Source: Clostridiales bacterium (GTDB taxonomy: Bacteria > Bacillota > Clostridia > Oscillospirales > Oscillospiraceae). Taken from it: a stretch of DNA of 56,832 nt. The notes under the pieces are model-generated. The model made no database searches. It saw only the letters and a list, made by a program, of their open reading frames with translations, and had not been told where the DNA came from. Made by a program: the position numbers and the translations under genes. Shown piece by piece: positions 27,270 to 35,295 of this stretch (position 1 is its first letter; each line of letters opens with the position of its first letter). The DNA lies in assembly GCA_021202515.1 (NCBI GenBank), contig JAJQCW010000073.1, positions 1 to 56,832 of the forward strand, written 5' to 3'.

Positions 27270-28215
27270 GCGCCAAAATCAGGGAGCATTGCAAAGATGT
27301 TGACGCGGCAAGGAGGCAGAACGGCTGTCTGGAAGGAACACCGGTCCAAAGCGGCGCACAGTCCCCTTGGCTCCGGACCTGTCGGTGTTCATTCAGCCCC
27401 GCTTAAGTGTACACACTGTCTTTGTGCTGTGGTGTCCCGGCCTGCGATTTTTCCTCTTGTCGCAGGCCATTTGTTATGCCCTTTTCTGTCTGCCATGTTG
27501 GAACAACCTTATAGTTAGCGCCGGCTTACATTGTTAGCAAATTCGTCATTAATTCGACATAGATATTCAATATATAGCTGGTATATATTCTTGTGTTTTT
27601 TGCTGAATTTCAGAATTTTGCAAAGAGCATCCCACGTATTTCGCATTTGTAGACGCAGCATCCCACGCCTTCGCCCATCGGATGGAGAATATTGACATTA
27701 TTTTTCGCTTGAAGTGCGTAAGTTATCGCACTTTTTTCGCTTCGTCCATTCTCAAAGGTGCCCACAGGAGATTTCACATGAAACCTCCTGTTTGCTGGCA
27801 TGACCCTTTTATTGCCTGTCAGGAGGGCAAGGTGATACAGGCAATACGGCTCATATCAATTGCGAAATCAGCGTAACTGTGGCAGACGCACATAAAAAAA
27901 CCTGCGGGCGCTGATAAACATCATAATCACCCACAGATAGCTTTGTTTTATGCTCGTTTGCACTTTAAGTCTTTTCCTATAAGAATGTTAAATTATACGC
28001 AGTACCACCAGTGGATACACGTACCACAATTCACACTATCAGTATTGTACCCCTATTTTCCAGGTAAGTCAACCGTCATTTAGGTAATTTTTACAGAAAT
28101 TGATGTCTATGCCAGGAAAAATCTGGCATTAAAGTGCCGACGCCAAAAGGGAAATGGTCAAAATCGTGGTCAGTGGTTCTATCATTCATCAAATTTAGAA
28201 AGCGAGGTCAAAACA
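27270..28215. other. Long non-coding stretch before the integrase
   Basis: No convincing gene in about 950 bases; short open frames lack ribosome sites and family signal. It holds a second terminator-like hairpin at 27712-27737 (AGTGCG, eight-base loop, CGCACT, T-run). There is an imperfect palindrome around 27768-27793 (CAGGAGATTTC / GAAACCTCCTG), and a minus-strand hairpin with a seven-U end near 27887-27937. Repeated GTGG/CCAC-rich motifs near 28000-28020 and 28157-28180 resemble sequence at the integrase 3' end. This is where integrase arm or attachment sites would be expected, but none can be assigned. Confidence 0.5.
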
Positions 28216-29403
28216 ATGGGCAGACGAGGAGAAAACATCCGCAAGAGAAAAGATGGGCGCTGGGAGGCGCGGGTGGTTCAAGGCAGACCTCTCCGAGGAA
28301 GGACCAACTATAAATATTTCTACGGGAGATCTTACCAGGAGGTAAAGCGAAAAAAGAAGGTTTTTCTAGAGGAGTGTTCGGCTCTGTCGCCAAACGAGGA
28401 ACCTCCTCTAAGCCCTGACAACGCCGCAAGAAAGCTGTTATTTCGGGAGGTCGCAGCCAGATGGCTGGCCGCTAAAAAAACAGTGGTCAAAGAATCTACC
28501 TTTGTTTGCTACACCATTATGCTCGAAAAGCACATCCTTCCCGCTCTGGGCGAACGGCCTGCAAGCGAGATCACGTCCAGCCTGCTGTCAGCGTTTTTGA
28601 AGAAGCAGAAATCCAGCGGACGGCTGAGAGGCGGGGCGCTCTCAGACAAAACGCTCTCTGATATGAAGGCGATTTTGATGCAGATTTTACGCTTCGCAAA
28701 AGGACAGAGCGCGATCAGCGCTGTGCCGGAGTGCCCGACTGTGACCAGCCGTCAACGCGATATCAGCGTTTTCACGCTGCAAGAGCAGAAGCGGCTGGAA
28801 CAGGCGGCTTTGAAGGAGGACACACCATTCAGCCTCGGCGTGCTGCTCTCCCTCTATGGCGGTCTCCGCATTGGCGAAGTGTGCGGCCTGCAATGGCAGG
28901 ACTTCAACTGCGAAAACGGGACCATTACCATCAACAAGACTGTCAGCCGCATTACCAATGTAAATAAACAAACTGGCGCTAAGACAAAGGTGGTCATCGG
29001 TTCGCCCAAAACAGATTGCTCTCATCGCACGATCCCGCTGCCCACGCCGGTTTTCCAATATTTTATGCAGCGACGCCGGGACGGGGATTGCTATGTTGTG
29101 TCTGGGACCAGGAAATGCATGGAGCCGCGGGTCTGTCTGGACCGCTACAAGCGGTTGCTGCGCCGGGCAGGGGTCTCTGACCACACCTTCCACGCGATTC
29201 GACACACCTTTGCGACGCGGTGCGTGGAAAACGGCGTAGATATAAAATCGCTCAGCGAGATCATGGGCCACTCAAATGTGAAAATCACCATGCAGCGCTA
29301 TGTCCACCCCTCGATGGATTCCAAAATCACGCAAATCAATAAACTGCCATGCTTCCACGCCAGTGGTCAGATCAGTGGTCATCCACAGAAGAAATTTGAC
29401 TGA
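28216..29403 (+). CDS. int: Tyrosine-type site-specific integrase
   Basis: Recombinase of a mobile element, 395 residues. The N-terminal arm-binding part (1-60; GRWEARVVQGRPLRG, YEV-like YQEVKRKKKVF) is followed by a SAM-like core-binding domain (75-170) and the catalytic domain. Catalytic residues are R in LYGGLRIGEVCGLQW, the HxxR box HAIRHTFATRC, H in IMGHSNVKITM and nucleophile Y in QRYVHP. A GCGAGG site precedes ATG 28216. It is less GC-rich than flanking genes. No cargo module follows; the excisionase-like gene is 5.7 kb upstream, so the element appears broken up. Confidence 0.94.
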   Translation: MGRRGENIRKRKDGRWEARVVQGRPLRGRTNYKYFYGRSYQEVKRKKKVFLEECSALSPNEEPPLSPDNAARKLLFREVAARWLAAKKTVVKESTFVCYTIMLEKHILPALGERPASEITSSLLSAFLKKQKSSGRLRGGALSDKTLSDMKAILMQILRFAKGQSAISAVPECPTVTSRQRDISVFTLQEQKRLEQAALKEDTPFSLGVLLSLYGGLRIGEVCGLQWQDFNCENGTITINKTVSRITNVNKQTGAKTKVVIGSPKTDCSHRTIPLPTPVFQYFMQRRRDGDCYVVSGTRKCMEPRVCLDRYKRLLRRAGVSDHTFHAIRHTFATRCVENGVDIKSLSEIMGHSNVKITMQRYVHPSMDSKITQINKLPCFHASGQISGHPQKKFD

Positions 29404-29501
29404 TATTTCAGCGTTTTTGCATCGCTTGCTCGCTTAGGAAAAGACTAGAAGATTTTTTAATTCTTCTTCTCTGGCCACAGGGCCAGGTGAGGTGAGCGAG
29501 G

Positions 29502-30377
29502 ATGGCAAGAACCGGAAAACAGGACAGGATCACCCCCGGCAGGCGGTTTGGTATGCTGACGGTAGAAGCGGACACCGGCCTGCGGAAGGCCCGCTACACC
29601 GTCTGGCGCTGCCGCTGCGACTGCGGCGGAGCGATCGACGTCAGCACCAAGGAGCTGAAAGACGGCAGGTACCGCGACTGCGGCTGCACCACCCATATTA
29701 GATGTGGCGCCAACGACCTGACTGGCCAGCGGTTCGGCAAATTGAAAATTCTCTACCCCACCGACAAGCGGATGGACAGAGGCAGCGTGGTCTGGCACGC
29801 GGTCTGCGACTGCGGCAAAGAGTGCGACGTGTCCGCCCGGCGGCTGACGGCAGGCAAGGCTCGCTCCTGCGGGTGTCTGTCCAGCGCCACGCCGAAAGAT
29901 TACATCGGCAAGACCTTTGGCCGCTGGACGGTGGTGGGGTACGCCGGCACCGCCAAAGACCTGGGCCGTCCCGGCACCATGAACTACTGGAAATGCCGCT
30001 GCTCCTGCGGAAACACCGGTATCGTGGGCCAGAGCGAGCTGAAAAACGGCGACTCTCAGAGCTGCGGCTGCCTGCAAAAGGAACGGCGGCTGGACAGTCT
30101 CAAGCTGGTGGAGGGGACCTCCATCGTTCGGCTGGAGACGGGCCGGGACAAGCTCCTGGCCAGCAACACCAGCGGAAAAACCGGCGTGTGCTTCCTTACC
30201 AGAAACCAAAAATGGGCCGCTTACATCACCTTCCAAAAGAGACGCTACCGCCTGGGTCTGTATAAGGACAAAGACGAGGCCATTCGGGCGCGCACCATTG
30301 CGGAGGAAATGCACGAGGACTTCATCGACTGGTATTATCAGGAATACCTCCCGGCGCAGGAGCAGCCGACCAAGTAA
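29502..30377 (+). CDS. Triple zinc-ribbon protein with C-terminal AP2-like DNA-binding domain
   Basis: 291 residues. Three repeats of about 65 residues each follow the pattern G-x-R/T-F-G-x-L/W-x-V, then W-x-C-x-C-D/S-C-G, about 20 residues, then C-G-C. The cores are WRCRCDCGG to DCGC, WHAVCDCGK to SCGC and WKCRCSCGN to SCGC. These should bind three zinc ions. Residues about 220-270 (NTSGKTGVCFLTRNQKWAAY, then RRYRLGLYKDKDEAIRAR) match the AP2 fold seen in phage and homing-endonuclease proteins. No HNH nuclease motif is seen. It is probably a DNA-binding protein of phage or mobile origin, next to an integrase. A purine-rich GAGCGAGG precedes the ATG. Confidence 0.85.
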   Translation: MARTGKQDRITPGRRFGMLTVEADTGLRKARYTVWRCRCDCGGAIDVSTKELKDGRYRDCGCTTHIRCGANDLTGQRFGKLKILYPTDKRMDRGSVVWHAVCDCGKECDVSARRLTAGKARSCGCLSSATPKDYIGKTFGRWTVVGYAGTAKDLGRPGTMNYWKCRCSCGNTGIVGQSELKNGDSQSCGCLQKERRLDSLKLVEGTSIVRLETGRDKLLASNTSGKTGVCFLTRNQKWAAYITFQKRRYRLGLYKDKDEAIRARTIAEEMHEDFIDWYYQEYLPAQEQPTK

Positions 30378-30401
30378 GCAGCAGAAGGAAAGGAACCGCG
30401 T

Positions 30402-30992
30402 ATGAAGCAAGAAATTCCCAGGATGGCCAGCATCCCCACCGAGGAAGCGGTGGCTGCCGAGCGGGAACGGTTACAGCATCAAAAGCGGTATCGCCAGACA
30501 TTGCGGACCACCATTTACGCCCTGGTGGTGGTGGCGGCGGTGGCTGTGCTCATCGCTACCATGTTCCTGCCGGTGCTGCAAGTCTCCGGCAGCAGCATGG
30601 AGCCCACCCTGGAGGACGGCGACATCATTGCCCTGGTGAAAACCGACGACTTCGAAACCGGCGACCTGGTGGGCTTCTACTACCAGAACAAGCTGCTGCT
30701 CAAGCGGGTCATCGCCGGGCCGGGCGACATCGTGGACATCGACGAGGAGGGCAACGTCTCCGTCAACGGCGAGCTGTTGGACGAACCTTATGTGACCGAG
30801 AAATCTCTCGGTGAAACAGACCGAGAGTACCCGGTACAGGTCCCCGAAAACCGTTACTTCGTCATGGGAGATAACCGGGCCACCTCCATCGACTCCCGAA
30901 GCACCGCCATCGGTTATATCGAGGTGGACCAGATCGTGGGCAAAGTAGTGCTGCGCATCTGGCCGCTGAACCATTTGTCGCTGATTAACTGA
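30402..30992 (+). CDS. lepB: Signal peptidase I
   Basis: Membrane-bound serine peptidase that removes signal peptides, 196 residues. One N-terminal helix (about 33-55) leads to the catalytic Ser in VSGSSMEPTLEDGD and the general-base Lys in NKLLLKRVIAGPGD. The later boxes are FVMGDNRATSIDSR and VVLRIWPLNHL. It lies directly before the pilin genes, and pilus loci of Gram-positives often include a dedicated signal peptidase, so it probably processes the pilins. Housekeeping use is also possible. Confidence 0.95.
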   Translation: MKQEIPRMASIPTEEAVAAERERLQHQKRYRQTLRTTIYALVVVAAVAVLIATMFLPVLQVSGSSMEPTLEDGDIIALVKTDDFETGDLVGFYYQNKLLLKRVIAGPGDIVDIDEEGNVSVNGELLDEPYVTEKSLGETDREYPVQVPENRYFVMGDNRATSIDSRSTAIGYIEVDQIVGKVVLRIWPLNHLSLIN

Positions 30993-31034
30993 AGCAGAAA
31001 TCCTTTGAATGGTTCCCTTTTGTTCTGTCGTATG

Positions 31035-31103
31035 TGTAGGGGCGGCCCTCGGCCGCCCGCATCCAGAGAGCAGTTCCCCGGGCGGCCACGGGCCGCCCCT
31101 ACA
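31035..31103. repeat. 69-base inverted-repeat element (REP/MITE-like)
   Basis: Ends TGTAGGGGCGGCC (31035-31047) and GGCCGCCCCTACA (31091-31103) are perfect complements. A second inner pair (CGGCCGCCCG / CGGGCGGCC) lies inside them. It looks like a dispersed palindromic element between lepB and the pilin gene. It has no coding capacity. Confidence 0.75.
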
Positions 31104-31209
31104 GAAGCGCAGCAAGATTGACAGACAGAGCAAACCCTCCCCCCAAAGACAACGTGCGTTCCGGCGGCGCAAAACCGCCGCCTATGCGCTTTGTATAGAT
31201 CGCAAGTCC

Positions 31210-31257
31210 AAAAAAGGCCAACCCCTTTTTTGACGCAACCCAACCTGTTCCTATCCA
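31210..31257 (+). promoter_or_regulatory. Terminator and overlapping candidate promoter before the major pilin
   Basis: AAAAAAGG (31210-31217) and CCTTTTTT (31224-31231) form a symmetric terminator stem. TTGACG (31230-31235), 16 bases, TATCCA (31252-31257) is a fair promoter starting in its T-run, so pilin transcription may begin right after lepB ends. Confidence 0.5.
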
Positions 31258-31296
31258 CTCATATCTTCAAAACTACTATGTAAAGGAGAACAAAAC

Positions 31297-32766
31297 ATGA
31301 GTAAGTTGAAAAAACTGGGCAGTATGCTGCTCGCGTTGGTCTTTGCCATTGGCATGACCTGCACCGCTTTGGCGGATGACACCTACACCATCAAGCTTGC
31401 TGACGGCACCACCGGCTACACCTATACGGTGTATCAGATCCTGACCGGCGATGTGTCCGGCAAGACCCTGTCCAACGTTGCCTGGGGCAGCTCCATGACC
31501 ACTGATGCTGAGGCCGCTTTGGAAACTGCGTACAGCGCTTCCGGCGCTGAGGCTGTGGCCGAAGCGATTGCCACCGCGAATAACGCGCAGGCTCTGGCTG
31601 AGCTGCTGGCTGATTACACCGCCGACATGACCGACGTTGGCACTCTGAGCGAGAGCAACACCTCTCTGACCGTTGCTGGTGGCTACTATCTGATCGTCAA
31701 CACTGCTATTAGCGGCGATGTCACCACTTACAGCAACTACATCGTTGAGGTCGTTGGTGATACGGAAATCTCCCCGAAGGGCGATTATGTTCCCACCTTC
31801 GACAAGGCCGTGGGCGATGAGACGGATGCCGACGAAGCCACCGAAGATTACGCTGTGGGCGATGACGTTGACTTCACTCTGACCGCCACCCTGCCCTCTG
31901 ACTACGCTGACTTTGATACTTATGCGCTGACCTTCCACGACACCCTGTCCTCTGGCCTGTCCTTCAACGAGGATTCTGTGGTCGTTAAAGTGGGCAACAC
32001 CGTGGTTGCTTCCGGCTACACCCTGGTTACCGAGGGCCTGACCGATGGCTGCTCCTTCGAGGTTCAGATTACCGACACCAACTCTCTGGTAGATGAGGAT
32101 GGCAACGCGATTACTGTGTCCGCTGGTTCTGTTATCACCGTGACCTACACCGCTGAGCTGACTACTGACGCTACGACTGTGTACCAGACCAACACCGCCT
32201 ATCTGGAGTATTCCAACAACCCCAACGAGAGCGGCGATGGCTACACCAGCACCACTCCCGAAGATAAGACCTATGTGGTCAACTTCACCGTGACCGTGGA
32301 CAAGGTTGACGAGAATGGCGACGCTCTGGAAGGCGCTGGCTTCACTCTGTACAAGTATGATCCCGATAACGCGGACGCAGATGAGGACGGCTATGTCGAG
32401 GTAGGTGTTCTTGACGCCAGCAATACCGATGGCACTTCCTTCACCATCAACGGCCTGGCTGTTGGCAAGTACAAGCTGGTTGAGACCACCACCCCCGCCG
32501 GCTACAACACCGCTGATGATATCATCTTCACGATTGATGCCGAGGCCACTGAGAGCACTACCGGCGTTACTGTGGACACCGAAGATGTCACTGACTTCAC
32601 TATCTCCACGACAGGCACCACCCTCAGCACTGAGGTCGAGAACCGCTCCGGCTCCTCCCTGCCCTCCACCGGCGGCATGGGCACCACCATCTTCTATGTG
32701 GTCGGCGGCGTGCTGGTCGCTGGCGCTGTGGTCCTGCTCATCACCAAGAAGCGCATGGCCGAGTAA
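31297..32766 (+). CDS. Major pilin, LPSTG-anchored, isopeptide-forming fimbrial subunit
   Basis: 489 residues. The signal peptide is MSKLKKLGSMLLALVFAIGM, with cleavage near TALA-DD. The first domain ends at EISPKGDYVP, whose Pro-Lys resembles the pilin-motif lysine used for polymerisation. A D2-type isopeptide domain follows (residues about 170-320: DYAVGDDVDFTLTATLPSDY). A SpaA-like Cna_B domain (about 330-420) has the E-box YKLVETTTPAGYN. The sorting signal LPSTGG is at residue 455, with a helix and KKRMAE tail. Codon use (GCT, GTT, GAC) suggests high expression. The class C sortase downstream should polymerise it. AAAGGAG precedes the ATG. Confidence 0.94.
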   Translation: MSKLKKLGSMLLALVFAIGMTCTALADDTYTIKLADGTTGYTYTVYQILTGDVSGKTLSNVAWGSSMTTDAEAALETAYSASGAEAVAEAIATANNAQALAELLADYTADMTDVGTLSESNTSLTVAGGYYLIVNTAISGDVTTYSNYIVEVVGDTEISPKGDYVPTFDKAVGDETDADEATEDYAVGDDVDFTLTATLPSDYADFDTYALTFHDTLSSGLSFNEDSVVVKVGNTVVASGYTLVTEGLTDGCSFEVQITDTNSLVDEDGNAITVSAGSVITVTYTAELTTDATTVYQTNTAYLEYSNNPNESGDGYTSTTPEDKTYVVNFTVTVDKVDENGDALEGAGFTLYKYDPDNADADEDGYVEVGVLDASNTDGTSFTINGLAVGKYKLVETTTPAGYNTADDIIFTIDAEATESTTGVTVDTEDVTDFTISTTGTTLSTEVENRSGSSLPSTGGMGTTIFYVVGGVLVAGAVVLLITKKRMAE

Positions 32767-33027
32767 TTGAGTGGTTCGTTGTCAGCGGCTAGTTGCTGAC
32801 GCGAAACCCAAACGAAGCCCCTGCTCTCCCGCCCTCGGCGGGGGAAGGGGCGATGAATGAATTGCCCCAGGCCCTCCCTGCCTGGCCCGGTCCGCCGGGT
32901 CGGGTGGGGGCGGCTGACGGAGCAGAGGTCTATTCGTTGTCTGCTGTCCATTCCGCGGAACGGGCGGCGAAGAGCGAACAGAGATGATTGCCCAATACCC
33001 CACACTCAGGAGAGGCAACATGAACAT
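32767..33027 (+). other. Intergenic region between pilin and sortase with a possible relic repeat
   Basis: The GC-rich segment 32805-32915 carries CCCAAACGAAGCCCC near its start and CAGGCCCTCCCTGCCTGG with GCCGGGT-type palindromes at the other end. This resembles the edge and linkers of the palindromic repeat family of this window, but weakly. A four-codon frame ATG AAC ATA TGA (33020-33031) after AGGAGAGG overlaps the sortase ATG and may couple translation. Confidence 0.4.
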
Positions 33028-33918
33028 ATGAAGCAAAAAGAGGCAAAAAAAGCCCGAAAAGTCACACTGACCGGCAGAGCGGGAACCATTCTGCTGGTGG
33101 TCGTGCTGTTGGTGGGCCTGGCGATCCTGGCGTATCCCTCGGTGAGCAACTGGTGGAACGAACGGGTCACGTCCCGGGCGGTGGCCGTCTATGACGAGAC
33201 GGTGGCCGCCATGAGCGAGGCCGACTACACCGCCTGGTATGAGGCGGCGGCGGCCTATAATGAGAAGCTGGCGGAAATCGGCTCCTCGTCCGCCATCTCC
33301 AACACCGACCTGATAGACGAGGATTATTGGGACCTGCTGGACATCACCGGCACCGGCATTATGGGCTATATCACCATCGACAAAATTGACGTGGAACTGC
33401 CCATCTACCACGGCACCAGCGCCGGTGTGCTGTCCGTCGGTGCGGGCCACCTGGAGGGGAGCAGCCTCCCCGTGGGCGGCGAGAGCACCCACAGCGTCAT
33501 CTCCGCCCACCGGGGCCTGCCCAGCGCTCTGCTGTTCACCAACCTGGACCAGTTGGAGGTGGGGGACACCTTCTATCTGACCGTGCTGGACCAGGTGTAT
33601 ACCTACGAGGTGGACCAGATCACCATCGTCCTGCCGGACGAGATCGAAAACCTCTACATCGAGGACGGGCAGGATTATTGCACCCTGATGACCTGCACCC
33701 CTTACGGCATCAACACCCACCGACTGCTGGTGCGGGGCGTTCGGACCACCAACGAGGACAACGTCCACATCCGCGTCACCGCCGAAGCCTACGAGGTGGA
33801 CACCATTCTGGTGGCGGCAGCTCTGGCTGTTCCGCTGCTGCTCATCCTGCTGGCCTGGCTCATCGTCAGCAGCAGAAGAAATGACAAGAAGAGGAAAAAC
33901 GAAAAGAGTACACGATAA
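33028..33918 (+). CDS. Class C (pilus-polymerising) sortase
   Basis: Membrane transpeptidase joining pilin subunits, 296 residues from ATG 33028; the frame is open further upstream but without a start site or similarity. An N-terminal helix (TILLVVVLLVGLAILAYPSV) and a C-terminal helix (residues about 265-285) give the two-helix topology of class C. The catalytic His is in VISAHRGLPSALLFTNL (about residue 160), Cys in LMTCTPYG (about 222) and Arg in THRLLVRG. The usual DPW/DPF lid motif is not obvious. It lies between the two pilin genes. Confidence 0.93.
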   Translation: MKQKEAKKARKVTLTGRAGTILLVVVLLVGLAILAYPSVSNWWNERVTSRAVAVYDETVAAMSEADYTAWYEAAAAYNEKLAEIGSSSAISNTDLIDEDYWDLLDITGTGIMGYITIDKIDVELPIYHGTSAGVLSVGAGHLEGSSLPVGGESTHSVISAHRGLPSALLFTNLDQLEVGDTFYLTVLDQVYTYEVDQITIVLPDEIENLYIEDGQDYCTLMTCTPYGINTHRLLVRGVRTTNEDNVHIRVTAEAYEVDTILVAAALAVPLLLILLAWLIVSSRRNDKKRKNEKSTR

Positions 33919-33940
33919 CGCGTTTAAAGGAGGATTCCCA

Positions 33941-34666
33941 ATGAAAACCATCAGAAGAACAGCCGGACGGGGTCTGGCGTTGCTGCTGGCGCTGGTTTTG
34001 GCCTGCGGCATGGCGCTGTCGGCCTATGCCGCAGACAATGCCTCGCTGGATTTCACCCAGACCGGTTCCATTGAGCTGACCCTGGCGGACAGCGACGGGA
34101 ACGCCGTCTCCGGCGGCTCTGTCACCCTCTACCAGGTGGCCACCCTGTACCTGGACGACGGCGACATGGCGTATGCGTATACGGACGGGTTTGCCGACTG
34201 CGGCGTGACGCTGGACGTGGAGGACACCTCCCTGGCGGAGACGCTGGCGGACTACGCGGCCAGCAAGGGCGTCTCCGGCACTACGCTGAGCATCGGGTCC
34301 AGCGGAACGGTCAGCTTCGGCGGGCTGGAATTGGGCCTGTACCTGGTGGTGCAGACCACGGAATCCGACAACTATGAGACGATTTCCCCCTTTGTGGTCA
34401 CCGTTCCGCTGGAGGAGGACGGCGTTTGGGTCTATGACGTGGACGCCAGCCCCAAGGTGGGCGCGGTCACGCCGACAGAGCCGGAGCCGGACGAGCCGGA
34501 CGAATCCACCACCACGACCACAACAACGACTGTCACCAAGACGTTGCCCCAGACCGGCCAGTTGAATTGGCCTGTGCCGGTGCTGGCGATTTGCGGCGCG
34601 GTGCTGTTCGCCCTGGGCTGGTGCCTGACCCGCTCCGACAGGAAGCGCTCGGAGTATGCGAAGTAA
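33941..34666 (+). CDS. Minor/basal pilin with LPQTG anchor
   Basis: 241 residues from ATG 33941 after AAAGGAGG. Signal peptide GRGLALLLALVLACGMALSA with AYA-AD cleavage. One pilin-like beta domain follows (residues 28-165), holding FGGLELGLYLVVQTTESDNY, the E-box equivalent. A Pro/Glu-rich and Thr-rich stalk (PTEPEPDEPDE, then Thr repeats) leads to LPQTG at residue 202, a helix and a basic tail. Small size, Pro-rich stalk and a sorting motif different from the other pilins suggest a basal subunit linking the pilus to the wall; this is inferred. It overlaps the second sortase gene by 11 bases. Confidence 0.88.
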   Translation: MKTIRRTAGRGLALLLALVLACGMALSAYAADNASLDFTQTGSIELTLADSDGNAVSGGSVTLYQVATLYLDDGDMAYAYTDGFADCGVTLDVEDTSLAETLADYAASKGVSGTTLSIGSSGTVSFGGLELGLYLVVQTTESDNYETISPFVVTVPLEEDGVWVYDVDASPKVGAVTPTEPEPDEPDESTTTTTTTTVTKTLPQTGQLNWPVPVLAICGAVLFALGWCLTRSDRKRSEYAK

Positions 34667-35249
34667 AATCGGGACCTTCCTCATGGCGCTGGGTGTGCTG
34701 CTGCTGCTGGGCGCTGTGGGATTGCTGGGTTACAACCGCTGGGACAACTGGCGGGCCGGGCAGTCGGTGGCGGACATCCAGGACGCGCTGGAAGACGCAG
34801 AGGAATCCGGCGATGTGGTGGAAACCAACGGGCTGAGCCTGATTTTCGTGGACGGCTACGCCTACATCGGCACCCTGTCCATCCCCAGCTACGGGCTGGA
34901 GCTGCCCATCATGGCGGAGTGGAGCTATCCGGGGTTGAAAATCGCGCCGGGGCGCTACACCGGCAGTCCACAGTCCGACAACCTCATTATCTGCGGCCAC
35001 AACTACGAGCGGCACTTCGGCAACCTGAAATATCTGGAAGCCGGAGATGAGGTCGATTTTACAGACGTAAACGGGAACGTTTATCAATATCAGGTGGAAG
35101 AGGTCCTCATCCTCCAACCCACCGACGTGGAGGAAATGGTGGACCAAACCTCCAGCGAATGGGATCTGACCCTGTTCACCTGTACCATAGGCGGCCAGAC
35201 CCGTGTGACCGTCCGGTGCAGCCGGATCGAGGAAACAGAGAAAAGCTGA
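34656..35249 (+). CDS. Second sortase (short, single N-terminal helix)
   Basis: 197 residues; the ATG lies inside the last codons of the preceding pilin gene in another frame. It has one N-terminal helix (LMALGVLLLLGAVGLLGY), catalytic H115 in IICGHNYERHFGNL, C176 in TLFTCTIGGQTRV and an Arg nearby in RVTVRCSR. No C-terminal helix, unlike the class C enzyme. Class is uncertain (D-like by length). Its coupling to the LPQTG pilin suggests that it anchors this pilin to the wall or adds it to the base of the pilus. Confidence 0.88.
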   Translation: MRSKIGTFLMALGVLLLLGAVGLLGYNRWDNWRAGQSVADIQDALEDAEESGDVVETNGLSLIFVDGYAYIGTLSIPSYGLELPIMAEWSYPGLKIAPGRYTGSPQSDNLIICGHNYERHFGNLKYLEAGDEVDFTDVNGNVYQYQVEEVLILQPTDVEEMVDQTSSEWDLTLFTCTIGGQTRVTVRCSRIEETEKS

Positions 35250-35295
35250 AAATCTGAGGGTCAGCCCCCTCGCAAAGGAAAGTAGAGGTGCAGTT

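Noticed and set aside
27610-27801. 63-codon minus-strand open frame before the integrase
   Set aside because: No ribosome site, no similarity; a terminator-like hairpin lies within it.
32767-33027. Upstream extension of the sortase frame to 32857
   Set aside because: The extra residues are Pro/Arg-rich and not sortase-like; the helix starts right after ATG 33028.
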